Positions 42,720 through 51,639 of a stretch of DNA of 59,066 nt are shown here, piece after piece. The position numbers and the translations under genes are program-made. The notes beneath the pieces are model-generated. The model saw only the letters and a list, made by a program, of their open reading frames with translations. It made no database searches and was not told the origin of the DNA. Origin of the DNA: JAEUIZ01 sp046155605 (lineage in GTDB: Bacteria > Planctomycetota > Phycisphaerae > Phycisphaerales > UBA1924); assembly GCA_046155605.1 (NCBI GenBank), contig JBJXFQ010000114.1:1-59066 (forward strand), read 5' to 3'. Positions within the stretch are counted from its first letter, which is position 1. Every line of letters starts with the position of its first letter.

Positions 42720-44631
42720 GCGTTGAGGGTGACGGGCCATCCGGCGCGGCGAGCGCGGCGGTCGGGGTCGGTCCTTCCGGGCTCGACATGGTGCCTGCCG
42801 ACGCCCCGACGACGAGGTCTTGCGAGAGTGGCATGGCGGGCGCGGGCTCGGCAACGACACCGCCATAGAAGAGCGATTCACGGACGCCCTTCCAGAGTTG
42901 GCGATAGGCCGATTCGAGGCCGCGGGTGAAGGTCGCGCCATCACAGAGCGGCGAGGCGGCGAGGCGAGCGCGGAGCGATTGCCGCAGGTCGCGTCGGCGG
43001 GCCGGATCGCGCGCGAGGCTGGTCGCGATGCGGACGTACTCATCGGCGCTCGACGCGACGAGCTCGGGCAGCCCCGCGGCGCGGAGAAGGCTCGCGCCGA
43101 CGCGTGACGCGTGCCGATCGCCCTCGAGCGTGACGACGGGGACGCCCATGTGGAGCGATTCGCAGGTGGTGGTGGTGCCGTTGTACGGGAGCGGGTCGAG
43201 TGCGATGTCGGCGTCGTGATAGGCGGCGAGGTGCTCGCGCGAGGAGGGCAGGCGCGGAAGCATGGTGACGCGATCGGCGCTGAGGCCGGCGGCGGCGAGC
43301 GCGTCGAGGACGCGGCGCTTGCCGGCATCGGAGGCGAGGCCGGTGGACTTGAGCAGCAGCCGCGCGCCGGGGATCAAGGCGACGAGTCGACCCCAGAGCG
43401 CGAGGGTGGCGGGCGAGAGTTTGGAGGCGGCGTTGAAGGAGGCAAAGGTGATGGGGGCGGCGTCCGGGCGCGCCGCGACGTCCGGCGCGTTGGCTGGCGG
43501 GCGATAGCAGACGAAGCAGCCCGGGAGACGGACGAGTTTCTCGGTGGCGTAGGCGTCGCTGCCGGGCGGATCGGTGATGGCGTCAACGAGGCGTGCGTTG
43601 ACGGCGGCGATGCCGGTGGTGTTGGGGTAGCCGAGGTAGGTGACGAGGATGGGGGCGGGACGGCGGACGAGGACGCCGGGCCGGCCGCCGGAGGTGTGGC
43701 CCGCAAGATCGACGAGGATGTCGATCCGGTCGCGGCGGATTCGGGCGTCGAGGGCATCGTCGTTGAGTGCGGAGGCATCGACGAACTGAGCGGCGAGGGC
43801 CGAGAGTTCGCGCGTGACGGCGTCGGGATTGGGCGTGGAGGAATAGGCGATGGCGATGTAGCGTCTGCGGTCGTGGTGCGCGAGGATGGGCGCGATGAAG
43901 TGTGAGACGGCGTGGTCGCGGAAGTCGGGGGAGAGGTAGCCGATGCGGAGCGGACGATCGGGATCGGTGGAGTTGCCCAGCGACGCGGGCTGCATGGCGG
44001 TGGTGCGGGCGATGGCGCGGCCGAGGCGGCGATGGGCGTCGAAGAGTTCGTCGCGTGAGGCGTCGTCGATGGCGTTGAGGCCGGCGGCGAAGTTGGCGAG
44101 GAGGGCGGGCTGATCGGGGAAGCGGGCGAGCGCCTCGCGGAGGGCGGCGATGGCGTCGGGCATTCGTCCGGCGCGCGCGAGCGAGAGCGTGAGGTTGATA
44201 TAGGCGTCGGGGCGGGCGGGCTCGGCGGCGACGGCGCGGCGGGCTATGGCCTCGGCCTCGTCGAAGGCGGCGGTTCCGATGAGCGCGCTGGAGAGGCCCA
44301 GGAGCGCTGGGTACCACGCCGGGTTGATGGCGAGGGCTTTCTTATAGCGATCGGCGGCATCGGCGGAGCGGCCGCGATAACTCAGCGCGGTGGCCAGGTT
44401 CGAGTGCCAATCGGCGCGGCGGGGTGAGAGCGAAACAGAACGCTCGAAATGGAAGATCGCGGCGTCGAGTTGCCCGGCCTGGAGTTGGATCAGCCCGAGC
44501 GCCTGATGGAGGTCGGGGTCGTCGGGATGGGTGGCGAGCACCTTGCGCAGGCCGTCGACGGCCTCTTTGGGGAAGCCCTGGTTGGCACGGGCAAGAGCGG
44601 CACGGACAGCATCGGGGACAGACATTCGCAC
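42706..44631 (-). CDS. TPR plus SPINDLY/OGT-like glycosyltransferase (GT41)
   Basis: A 641-residue protein. Residues 1-215 are TPR repeats (ALGLIQLQAGQLDAAIFHFE, AINPAWYPALLGLSSALIG). Residues ~225-610 match the GT41/O-GlcNAc-transferase (SPINDLY) catalytic domain: IGYLSPDFRDHAVSHF, DLAGHTSGGRPGVLVRRPAP, TYLGYPNTTG, TFASFNAASKLSPATLALW, DIALDPLPYNGTTTTCESL, GVPVVTLEGDRHASRVGASL. These enzymes add a sugar, usually N-acetylglucosamine or fucose, to Ser/Thr of proteins. The GTG at 44631 has GGAGG 6 nt before it; an ATG at 44625 is the alternative. Confidence 0.9.
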   Translation of the reverse strand: MRMSVPDAVRAALARANQGFPKEAVDGLRKVLATHPDDPDLHQALGLIQLQAGQLDAAIFHFERSVSLSPRRADWHSNLATALSYRGRSADAADRYKKALAINPAWYPALLGLSSALIGTAAFDEAEAIARRAVAAEPARPDAYINLTLSLARAGRMPDAIAALREALARFPDQPALLANFAAGLNAIDDASRDELFDAHRRLGRAIARTTAMQPASLGNSTDPDRPLRIGYLSPDFRDHAVSHFIAPILAHHDRRRYIAIAYSSTPNPDAVTRELSALAAQFVDASALNDDALDARIRRDRIDILVDLAGHTSGGRPGVLVRRPAPILVTYLGYPNTTGIAAVNARLVDAITDPPGSDAYATEKLVRLPGCFVCYRPPANAPDVAARPDAAPITFASFNAASKLSPATLALWGRLVALIPGARLLLKSTGLASDAGKRRVLDALAAAGLSADRVTMLPRLPSSREHLAAYHDADIALDPLPYNGTTTTCESLHMGVPVVTLEGDRHASRVGASLLRAAGLPELVASSADEYVRIATSLARDPARRRDLRQSLRARLAASPLCDGATFTRGLESAYRQLWKGVRESLFYGGVVAEPAPAMPLSQDLVVGASAGTMSSPEGPTPTAALAAPDGPSPSTLTPP

Positions 44632-44710
44632 GGGTCACCTCCGGGGAAGGCATGGTACCGCAACCGGGACGGTTGACGGCGGCACCGGCACCCGCGGCGC
44701 TCATGCCACC

Positions 44711-44752
44711 TCCCCCGCCCCCCCCCCCCCCGCTGGCAGCGGGAGGAGGATT
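44711..44752. repeat. Palindromic repeat with C14 homopolymer
   Basis: A 14-base cytosine run (44718-44731) is followed by GCTGGCAGCGGGAGGAGG. The right half matches the arm of the palindromic repeat at 51218-51242, with the left arm expanded into the C run. It lies in the 121-bp gap between two minus-strand genes. Confidence 0.6.
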
Positions 44753-46093
44753 TCAGAAGGCTGCCTCGACAGCGGCCTGGAGGGAACGCAGCATGTCGGC
44801 GGGATAGAGCGGGAAGGGCCAGGTGCGGTCGGTGAGGATGTCGGCATCGGCGCGGCGGGCGCGGAGCGCGGCGGCATGGTCGAGGAGGGCCTGGAGTTCG
44901 GCGGCGTGGGCACCGCGAGCGTCGGCGAGGAGATCATGGAGTTCACGGAAGAGGCGGCGGCGCTCGATGCGGGCAGCGGCGGCGGACGGCTCGAGGCGTG
45001 AGGCGGCGCGGATCGAGGCCAGCAGCGTGAACTTGCGTGCAGCAGACGGGAAATCGCCGATGGCGGCGGGCTCGTGGCGGGCGTGATGGGCATGCCAGGT
45101 CGCGCGGGCAATGTCGGCGGGAGTTGGCGGCGGATCGGCGGTGAGCGGGAGATGGAGGGTGGCCGTGACGACGGCGACGGGGGCGAGCGAGGGCGGCGAT
45201 GAGCCCGCGCTCCCAAGCCATGTGGTGAGCCATTGGTCGGTGATCAGGTCGTAGCCGTCGTGCGCGGCCTCGGAGTCGCCGCCCCCTCCCGTGCCGTGGA
45301 TGAAGATATCGCAGAGCGCGAGGCGGGCGATGGCGGTCATGAGGAGGGCCTTGGGGGCGAGATGCGCGGGCGGGATGCCCGCGAGGTCTTCCGCATGGAC
45401 GTGGCGGCGCGGCAGGCCGGGCGGCAGGTGCCAGAGCGGGAGTTCGAAGCGATCCTGAATCGGGTTGGCGATGAGGGGACGGATGCCGGCGGATGGGTGG
45501 GCGGCGACCGCCGCGTTGTAGGCGTTCACGCAGGCCTCGGGGTCCGCGGCCATGCGGGCAAGGAGGTCGGCCATGATGGGGGTTCGGTGAAGGTCCGAGG
45601 CGAAGATAGTCGGCGCGGGCGGAATGTAAGGAGATATAAGATCAGAGAGGGCGGCGGCGACTCGGCGGGAGGTGTTTGATTCCTCGTGGCGCGCCCAGGC
45701 TTCATGGATGAGCGAGAGGCCGACGCGGACTTGCGCGGGCGTGCCGGGCGCGTCGAGAGTGGGGATGTCGTGGGCGTCGAGGGCGGTGGAGATGGCGTGC
45801 CATGAGCCGTCTGGGCGCTGCGCAGGGAAGCGAAGGTCGATGTGGCTGGGCCGCTCTTGATCAACGACGAGCCAGGCGGGGTCGGCGTTCAGGGCGCGGC
45901 AGGCGGCGTGCGTCGCGAGGTATTTGGCGAGGATGCCGGGGTGCCAGAAGTCGGGCTGGTGCCCGGTCATGATGATGGGGCGATCGGTGGGGAGGCCGAG
46001 TGCTCGGCGGGAGGCGGGGTCGACGGGAGTGCGGCGGAGGAGGGAGGCCCAGGAGGGCGCGGGTGGGCGGATGGTGAGCGACTCGGTCCCCAC
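44753..46093 (-). CDS. BshC-like conserved protein, unknown role
   Basis: A 446-residue soluble protein. The segment PIIMTGHQPDFWHPGILAKY (TGHQ at 43-46) resembles the N-terminal motif of BshC (bacillithiol synthase, TGQQPGL-type), followed by WLVVDQERPSHIDLRFP. Elsewhere it has LCDIFIHGTGGGGDSEAAHDGYD, and a helical C-terminus with many Arg residues. The similarity to BshC is suggestive only, and many Planctomycetota have homologues of unknown function. It follows the GT2 gene by 3 bp, so they are co-transcribed. Confidence 0.55.
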   Translation of the reverse strand: MGTESLTIRPPAPSWASLLRRTPVDPASRRALGLPTDRPIIMTGHQPDFWHPGILAKYLATHAACRALNADPAWLVVDQERPSHIDLRFPAQRPDGSWHAISTALDAHDIPTLDAPGTPAQVRVGLSLIHEAWARHEESNTSRRVAAALSDLISPYIPPAPTIFASDLHRTPIMADLLARMAADPEACVNAYNAAVAAHPSAGIRPLIANPIQDRFELPLWHLPPGLPRRHVHAEDLAGIPPAHLAPKALLMTAIARLALCDIFIHGTGGGGDSEAAHDGYDLITDQWLTTWLGSAGSSPPSLAPVAVVTATLHLPLTADPPPTPADIARATWHAHHARHEPAAIGDFPSAARKFTLLASIRAASRLEPSAAAARIERRRLFRELHDLLADARGAHAAELQALLDHAAALRARRADADILTDRTWPFPLYPADMLRSLQAAVEAAF

Positions 46094-46096
46094 GGC

Positions 46097-46891
46097 TTAG
46101 TCGCAAACGGCTTGCGCGGGCAGAGCAGTTCGCGGCAGGCGATCAGCGCAGCGGCGGAGTTCGCGGTGGAGGACGCAGCGGTAGTGGTTGAGGCGGACGG
46201 CGGGGTCGTTGAGCGGGCCGCCGAACGTGCGGTTCATGTCGTTGTAGATGAGTTTGACGGGGATCTCCTTGATGCGAAGGCCCTCGGCGACGGCCTGGAC
46301 CCAGAACTGCATGGGAAAGGCGTAGCCGTCGGCGTCGAGGGCAAGCCGGCGGAGGGCATCGACGCGGTAGGCCTTGAAGCCGCAGAAGGCGTCGGTGAGT
46401 TTGAGCCCGAGGCGTTCGTTGAGTTCGGCGGTGATCTGGGCGTTGATGGCGCGGCGGTCCTTGGGAGGATTGCTGCCGGTGGGGTCGTCGATGAGGTAGC
46501 GTGAGCCGCTGACGACGTCGAGCCCGCCCTCGGCGGCGGCGGTGAACTCGGGAATGGCCGCCGGCTCGTGCTGCTCGTCGCAGTCCATAGTGATGAGCCA
46601 GTCGTAGTCATCGACGATGGCCCAGCGGAAGGCGTCCTGCATGGACCGGCCGTAGCCGCGGTTGTGGGAATGGCGGATGACCTCGACGGGGAAGCGGGCG
46701 AGGAGGGAGGGCGTGGCGTCGGTGCTGCCGTCGTCAATGATGAGGACGGTGCCTGGAGGCGGGGCGAACTCGAGGACGCGGCGCAGGACCTGCTCGACGT
46801 GTTTGGCCTCGTTGTAGACGGGGACGGCGACGAGGGTGCGGGTCGCGCGGGTGGCAGCCTTGGGACGGATGAGACCATCGCGGGAGGGCAT
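46097..46891 (-). CDS. Family 2 glycosyltransferase (dolichyl-phosphate mannosyltransferase-like)
   Basis: A 264-residue cytosolic glycosyltransferase. Motifs: LVAVPVYNEAKHVEQVLRRV, VLIIDDGSTDATPSLLARF, GYGRSMQDAFRW, WLITMDCDEQHEP (acidic DxD-type), GSRYLIDDPTG, and LKLTDAFCGFKAYRVDAL. These are typical of DPM1/polyprenyl-phosphate sugar transferases, which load a lipid carrier for later glycan assembly. The start at 46891 has no good ribosome site. It is the first gene of a pair with the BshC-like gene. Confidence 0.9.
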   Translation of the reverse strand: MPSRDGLIRPKAATRATRTLVAVPVYNEAKHVEQVLRRVLEFAPPPGTVLIIDDGSTDATPSLLARFPVEVIRHSHNRGYGRSMQDAFRWAIVDDYDWLITMDCDEQHEPAAIPEFTAAAEGGLDVVSGSRYLIDDPTGSNPPKDRRAINAQITAELNERLGLKLTDAFCGFKAYRVDALRRLALDADGYAFPMQFWVQAVAEGLRIKEIPVKLIYNDMNRTFGGPLNDPAVRLNHYRCVLHRELRRCADRLPRTALPAQAVCD

Positions 46892-47082
46892 GGCGAGAGT
46901 GTATGTGGATTGGACCGTGGAATACGTCACCGTCATCGAACTGCGGCGGTTGGGAGTGACTCGGCAAACATGCCCGACCAGCCCGGGGGTGCGTGGCGAG
47001 AGGTCTGACGATCCCATCCTGCGTCGGCAGTACGACGACGCCGACCCGCCGCGCGAATGCGTGAGCCTTCGCGAAGGCCGCA

Positions 47083-48240
47083 TCAGGCACGGTCGAAGAG
47101 CCATGCACTCGGCAGGACGCGGTTCTCGTTGCCGTCGTGGACGGCGAAGGTTCCGCCCTTGAAGATGGCGGCTGAGCCGTAGGCACCGTCCTTGCGGAGG
47201 GCGTACATGGTGACGTTGAAGTTCGGTCGGCCTTGGGCGTCGAGGAGGCGTTTCTCGCGGGTGCGGTCGGCCATTCTTTTGAGGACGGCGAGGCAGGCGT
47301 CGGTGGGCGAGAGGCCGCGGTCCATGTGCTCAACGACGCTGAAGGCACCGCAGACCTGGATGACGGCCTCGCCGCGGCCCGTGGCGCCGGCGGAGCCGAT
47401 GGCGTTGTCGCAGTACATGCCCGCACCGACAATCGGCGAGTCGCCGAGTCGGCCGGGGAGTTTCCACGACAGGCCGCTGGTGCTGGTGCAGGCGGCGACG
47501 TGGCCTGTGGCGGTGACGGCGGAGGAATGGATGGTTCCCCAGGTGAAGGGGATGGTGGAATCGGGAATGACCGGACCGCCGTGCTGGGCGTTGAAGGGGG
47601 AGGAATGAGGGGGCTCGATCTCGGCGCGCGGGCCACCTTTGGAGGCCGGCGCGGGCTGGTTTTCGCGTTCGTCGTCGTTGAGCCACTTGTCGTCGCGGCC
47701 GAGGTTGCCGCGCCATTTGAGCCAGGCCTCGCGCGCGGCGTCGGTGAGGAGGTTTTCTTCCTTGAAGCCGACGCGGAGCGCGAACTTGAGCGCGCCGGGG
47801 CCGACGAGCATGACGTGGTCGGTGCGTCGCATGACCTGGAGGGCGACGGCGGCGGGGTTTTTGATGTTTTCGAGCGAGCCGACAGAGCCGGCACGGTGGA
47901 GCGGGCCGTCCATGACGGAGGCATCGAGTTGGACGACGCCTTCTTCGTTGGGGAGGCCGCCATAGCCGACGGACATGTCGTTGGGATCGTCTTCGACGAT
48001 TTTGATGCCGTCCACGATGGCATCGAGCGGGTGCGTGCCGGCGGCGATGAGTTCCATGGCGCGGGCGGAGGCGCGGGCACCGTTGCCGGAGGAGATGACG
48101 CATGGGCCTCGATGGGCGTCGCCGGGTGTTGGCGGAGCGGGCTTTGGCTCGGGCGGCTGAGCGAGTGAGGCTCCGCCGAGGGAGGCAGCGGTAGCGGCTG
48201 TGGTCATGGAGACAAAGGTACGACGGTCAATCTGGCTCAT
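47083..48240 (-). CDS. Glycosylasparaginase (N4-(beta-N-acetylglucosaminyl)-L-asparaginase), Tat-exported
   Basis: A 385-residue N-terminal-nucleophile hydrolase. It has a Tat-type signal (DRRTFVSMTTAATAAS). The family pattern GTIHSSAVTATGHVAACTST (Thr236 the predicted nucleophile after self-cleavage) is followed by LPGRLGDSPIVGAGMYCDN, and the N-terminal DAIVDGIKIVEDDP and VGYGGLPNEEGVVQLDASVM match the alpha chain. The residue before the Thr is Gly instead of the usual Asp. It would cleave GlcNAc-Asn linkages outside the cytosol, and lies next to glycosyltransferase genes. Confidence 0.85.
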   Translation of the reverse strand: MSQIDRRTFVSMTTAATAASLGGASLAQPPEPKPAPPTPGDAHRGPCVISSGNGARASARAMELIAAGTHPLDAIVDGIKIVEDDPNDMSVGYGGLPNEEGVVQLDASVMDGPLHRAGSVGSLENIKNPAAVALQVMRRTDHVMLVGPGALKFALRVGFKEENLLTDAAREAWLKWRGNLGRDDKWLNDDERENQPAPASKGGPRAEIEPPHSSPFNAQHGGPVIPDSTIPFTWGTIHSSAVTATGHVAACTSTSGLSWKLPGRLGDSPIVGAGMYCDNAIGSAGATGRGEAVIQVCGAFSVVEHMDRGLSPTDACLAVLKRMADRTREKRLLDAQGRPNFNVTMYALRKDGAYGSAAIFKGGTFAVHDGNENRVLPSAWLFDRA

Positions 48241-48293
48241 GTGGGGAGTGTCCCATGCGGTGCAGGCCGATGCAACCCGCGCGCCGGTGGAAG

Positions 48294-48333
48294 AGCAAAA
48301 AGAAAGCGAGCGGCAGCAGGATGCCACCGCTCG
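48294..48333 (-). terminator. Rho-independent terminator after the Spy-like gene
   Basis: CGAGCGGCAGCA (48307-48318) pairs imperfectly with TGCCACCGCTCG (48322-48333); on the minus strand the hairpin is followed by CTTTCTTTTTGC. It ends the transcript of the gene at 48360-49643. Confidence 0.65.
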
Positions 48334-48359
48334 TTTCAATGTCGAGAAGTTGAAAGGAA

Positions 48360-49643
48360 TCAGCCGGGGCGACCTTGGCGGCCGCGCTGACGGGGCTGAT
48401 CGCCTTCTTCGCCGCCCTGCCCGCCCCGTTGGCCGCCCTGCCCGCCCATGCGGGGGAGACGTGTGGCCTGCTCGGGGGTGAGGAGTTTGGCGAGTTTGTC
48501 GGCGGTCTCGCGGTCGAAGTTGCGCTTGTCCTGGCGCGCGTCGGCGACCGGACCTTCCTGCTGGAATCCGCCGCGGAAGCCCTCGTCATCGCCCGCGCGA
48601 TCGGCCTCGTCCTTTTCCATGGCGATGGCGAGTTTGTCGTTGAGCGAGGTGATCTGCTTGTTGTAGGCCTGGGAGAGGGCGGCGACGTCGGTCTTCTGCT
48701 GGGCCGTGAGGTCGGTGAACTCGGCGGCGGCGGCGAGTTGGCGGCCGGCAGCGCTGGGACGATAGAGATCGGAGAATCGCGACTGACGCACAGCCTTTGC
48801 GAAGGCAGGGTGATACTCGGCCGGGAGCGCCTGCTGAACCTTGGGGATGTAGCGACGGTTGACGTCCTGGACCTTGGTGCGAGCGGAGCGGATCTTGTCC
48901 ATGGCGTCTTCCATGGCCTGCTGACGCTGGTCAGGGTCGGCAGCGCCGCCGGCGAGCATGGCGCTTTGCGCGGATTCGGTGGCGGCGAGGCGGGCCGTCG
49001 CTTCCTTATCCATGTCGGCCTCGTACTGGGCGAGCACTGGCGAAGCGGCCTCGCGGATGTCCTTGGCCAGATTCATGGCATCGACGGCTTGGGCGAGGTC
49101 GAGACGCTCCATGCTCGAGGCGAGGGTGGCTCGGCCGACCTGCTCGCGGCGATGGGCGCGCTCGAAGCGGATCCAAGCACCCGACTGCTCAGCGGTGAGC
49201 AGGGCTTTGACTCCGGTGAGCACGGCCTTCTCTTCGGTGGTACGGAGGGCGCGGAAGTCCTGCATGGGTTTGAGCATGGCCTGCATGTCGGGGCGCTCGC
49301 CGGACTCGCGGGCGGCATCGCGGGCGGCTCGCATCTGCTCTTGGACCTTCTGCCACTGGGCGTTGACCTTCTGCTCCTGAGCGGATTGGAGGGCCTTCGC
49401 CTTCGTGAGTTGCTCGGGCGAGAGGTTGAGGAGTTTGGCGTAGCGTGTGATGTCTTCGGTTGAGATGGCGGGGCCGTTGGCACCGCCGCCGGCAAAGCCA
49501 CCGAAGCCACCCATGCCGCGGCCGCCACCGGGTCCGCCGCCCCCACCGCCAGGGGGCTGGGCAAGTGTGGCACCGGAAACGGCCAAGAGAGTGGTTGCGG
49601 CGGCGAGGCCGCGGAGGACGAGGCGGCCGACACGATTGGACAT
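48360..49643 (-). CDS. Exported Spy/CpxP-like helical protein with Gly-rich ends
   Basis: A 427-residue exported protein. The signal region is MSNRVGRLVLRGLAAATTLLA. It has a Gly/Pro-rich segment (GGGGGGPGGGRGMGGFGGF) after the signal and a Gly/Arg-rich end. The middle is long and helical, with LTxxQ-like motifs (YAKLLNLSPEQLTKAKALQ, FTDLTAQQKTDVAALSQAY) reminiscent of the Spy/CpxP family of periplasmic chaperone-like proteins, and is rich in Gln/Ala/Lys. GGCCAAGGAGTCCACC precedes the ATG. It is divergent from the gene at 49782. Confidence 0.7.
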   Translation of the reverse strand: MSNRVGRLVLRGLAAATTLLAVSGATLAQPPGGGGGGPGGGRGMGGFGGFAGGGANGPAISTEDITRYAKLLNLSPEQLTKAKALQSAQEQKVNAQWQKVQEQMRAARDAARESGERPDMQAMLKPMQDFRALRTTEEKAVLTGVKALLTAEQSGAWIRFERAHRREQVGRATLASSMERLDLAQAVDAMNLAKDIREAASPVLAQYEADMDKEATARLAATESAQSAMLAGGAADPDQRQQAMEDAMDKIRSARTKVQDVNRRYIPKVQQALPAEYHPAFAKAVRQSRFSDLYRPSAAGRQLAAAAEFTDLTAQQKTDVAALSQAYNKQITSLNDKLAIAMEKDEADRAGDDEGFRGGFQQEGPVADARQDKRNFDRETADKLAKLLTPEQATRLPRMGGQGGQRGGQGGEEGDQPRQRGRQGRPG

Positions 49644-49781
49644 GGTGGACTCCTTGGCCCGAAGGGGCGAGGGTGAGGCGGATGGCGGAACGCCGACCAG
49701 CGTGATTATTGCTGATTCGGGGCAACGGGGGGACTGAATTGTGGCATGTTGTGGTATGCTGCGCGGACACGGGAGGCACAC

Positions 49782-50648
49782 ATGAGGCGAAAAGCGTGGT
49801 GGATTACTGCGGCGGCATGGAGCGCGGCGGCGTGGGGCGGCATCACGCAGGGGGCGATGACGAACAACATTATGGTGGTTGGGTATTGGCCGCCGTCCAA
49901 TGAAATGCTGAGGCCCTTCAGCACGAACCCCGCACAGAACCCGTTGGGCTGGCAGGGGCAGAACTGGGAGGGGCGGGGGTACAACATCCACGCTTTTTTC
50001 CCGGAGTTTCCCGGCGGCATAGGGCAGAACCCGCGCGGCGAGGGGGACTTCGAGGTGGACTATCAGGACACGTCGGAGGATTTCTGGCGGATCACGGAGG
50101 AGATCAAGCCGGTGGCGATCGTGACGTTCAGCCGAGGCTCGGCGGGAGCGAACTGGGAGTTGGAGTATCGGTTTCGGAATCGGAAGCAGTGGATCGACGA
50201 CTATCTGGTGCCGTCGCAGCCGACGCCGAGCCAGCCGGAGATGGAGCGAGACGCGGAGGCGCTGCGATATAGCACGCTGCCGATGGCCGCGATCCGGTCG
50301 GCGGTGAACGGGGCGGGGCTGGGGCTGAATGCGTTTGTCGATCTGTCGTCGCCGCAGTTGGCGGGCGGGTTTTTGTCGGAGTTTCTGGGGTATCACGGGG
50401 TGTGGTACCAATCGCTGCACAGCCTGGCGACCGACCCGGCGCAGGTGCTGGCGGCGGGGCACATCCACGTCGGAACATGGACCAGTCCGTGGCAGGCGGC
50501 GGAGGCGACGAAGGTAACGCTGCGGACGCTGATCGATAATCTGGGGCCGGCGGTGGCGGTGCCTTCGCCGGGCGTTTCGGCGATCGCGCTGGCGGGGCTG
50601 GGGCTGATGCGACGGCGGCGGCGCGGTGGGCTGGCTTCGCGCGGCTAG
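49782..50648 (+). CDS. PEP-CTERM-tailed exported protein with pyroglutamyl-peptidase-like region
   Basis: A 288-residue protein. The signal is MRRKAWWITAAAWSAAAWGG; the tail VPSPGVSAIALAGLGLMRRRRR is PEP-CTERM-like. The body has NIMVVGYWPPSNEMLRPFS, GYNIHAFFPEFPGG, EEIKPVAIVTFSRG and LAAGHIHVGTW, an order of Asn, Glu, Arg and His residues reminiscent of the pyrrolidone-carboxyl-peptidase fold, but this is only a weak analogy and no catalytic Cys is visible in the expected place. GGGAGGCACAC precedes the ATG. Confidence 0.7.
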   Translation: MRRKAWWITAAAWSAAAWGGITQGAMTNNIMVVGYWPPSNEMLRPFSTNPAQNPLGWQGQNWEGRGYNIHAFFPEFPGGIGQNPRGEGDFEVDYQDTSEDFWRITEEIKPVAIVTFSRGSAGANWELEYRFRNRKQWIDDYLVPSQPTPSQPEMERDAEALRYSTLPMAAIRSAVNGAGLGLNAFVDLSSPQLAGGFLSEFLGYHGVWYQSLHSLATDPAQVLAAGHIHVGTWTSPWQAAEATKVTLRTLIDNLGPAVAVPSPGVSAIALAGLGLMRRRRRGGLASRG

Positions 50649-50656
50649 TGTTGGCG

Positions 50657-51616
50657 ATGCGATTCGTGTTTCTGGGGACGGGCACCTCGTCGGGCGTGCC
50701 GGCGATCGGGTGCGACTGCGCGGTGTGCCTGAGCACGGACCCGCGCGATCAGCGATTGCGGACGGCGGCGGCGATCCGCTGGACGGACGGGCGGGGCACG
50801 GCGCGGACGCTGCTGATCGATGCCGGGCCGGACTTGCGGCAGCAGGCGCTGCGGGCAAAGTTGGACCGGTGCGACGCGGTGGTCTTTACGCACAACCATG
50901 TGGATCACACGTTCGGGTTGGACGAAGTGCGACGTTTCAACGCGGTGATGCGAGCGCCGATCGATGTGTATGCGGATGCGCACACCATGGAGCATCTGCG
51001 GCGGGTGTACAAACACATCTTTGATCGGCAGGCCAACATCAATGACAGTTTTGTCGCGACGCTGATTGCGCACCAGATCGAGCCGGCGAGGGCGATCGAG
51101 GTGTATGGGCTGCGGCTGACGCCGATTCCGCTGCTGCACGGGAAGTTGCCGGTGCTGGGGTATCGGATCGAGGCGGCGGAAGGAGAGAATCCATCGAGCG
51201 CAACGACTGCTCCTCACCCTCCCCCGCTGCCAGCGGGGGAGGTGTCGCTCGCGCAGCGAGTGACGGAGGGGGACGCCGCTACACCTGCGTTGAAGCTGCT
51301 CGAGGGTGCTGCTGAGGGCGCGAGCGAGGCGGGCGCGAGCAGCGTCTTTCCGCTGGCCTATTGCACGGACGTATCAGGCATTCCGCCGGAGAGTTGGGGG
51401 CTCCTCCGCGGGGTCAAGACGCTGGTGCTCGACGCGCTGCGGCATCGGCACCATCCGACGCATTTCACGCTGGGCCAGGCCGTGAGCGTGGCGCACGAGA
51501 TCGGCGCGGAACGGACGTACTTTGTGCACATGGCGCACGACCTCGGGCACGAGGCGACGAACCGCGACCTGCCGGAGGGGATGATGCTGGCGCACGATGG
51601 GTTGGAGTTGGGGTGA
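50657..51616 (+). CDS. MBL-fold metallohydrolase (PhnP/phosphoribosyl cyclic phosphodiesterase-like)
   Basis: A 319-residue protein. It starts MRFVFLGTGTSSGVPAIGCD, the typical start of PhnP-like MBL enzymes, and has the metal-binding motif THNHVDH (79-84), then VYADAHTMEHL and the C-terminal AYCTDVSGIPPESWGLL and TYFVHMAHDLGHE. Enzymes of this group hydrolyse cyclic phosphodiesters. Residues about 174-229 (ENPSSATT...) are an insertion created by a palindromic DNA repeat read in frame, between the GYRIEA strand and the AYCTDVSG strand. The GTG at 50648 is an alternative start. Confidence 0.87.
   Translation: MRFVFLGTGTSSGVPAIGCDCAVCLSTDPRDQRLRTAAAIRWTDGRGTARTLLIDAGPDLRQQALRAKLDRCDAVVFTHNHVDHTFGLDEVRRFNAVMRAPIDVYADAHTMEHLRRVYKHIFDRQANINDSFVATLIAHQIEPARAIEVYGLRLTPIPLLHGKLPVLGYRIEAAEGENPSSATTAPHPPPLPAGEVSLAQRVTEGDAATPALKLLEGAAEGASEAGASSVFPLAYCTDVSGIPPESWGLLRGVKTLVLDALRHRHHPTHFTLGQAVSVAHEIGAERTYFVHMAHDLGHEATNRDLPEGMMLAHDGLELG
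51205..51275. repeat. Dispersed palindromic repeat inserted in a coding gene
   Basis: CCTCCCCCGCT (51218-51228) pairs with AGCGGGGGAGG (51232-51242) around GCC. A second hairpin, TCGCT/AGCGA (51245-51249/51255-51259), follows. The same palindrome family occurs at 44711-44752. It is read through in frame inside the MBL gene. Confidence 0.75.
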
Positions 51617-51639
51617 GGCGGCTCGGCATCGAGCACGCG

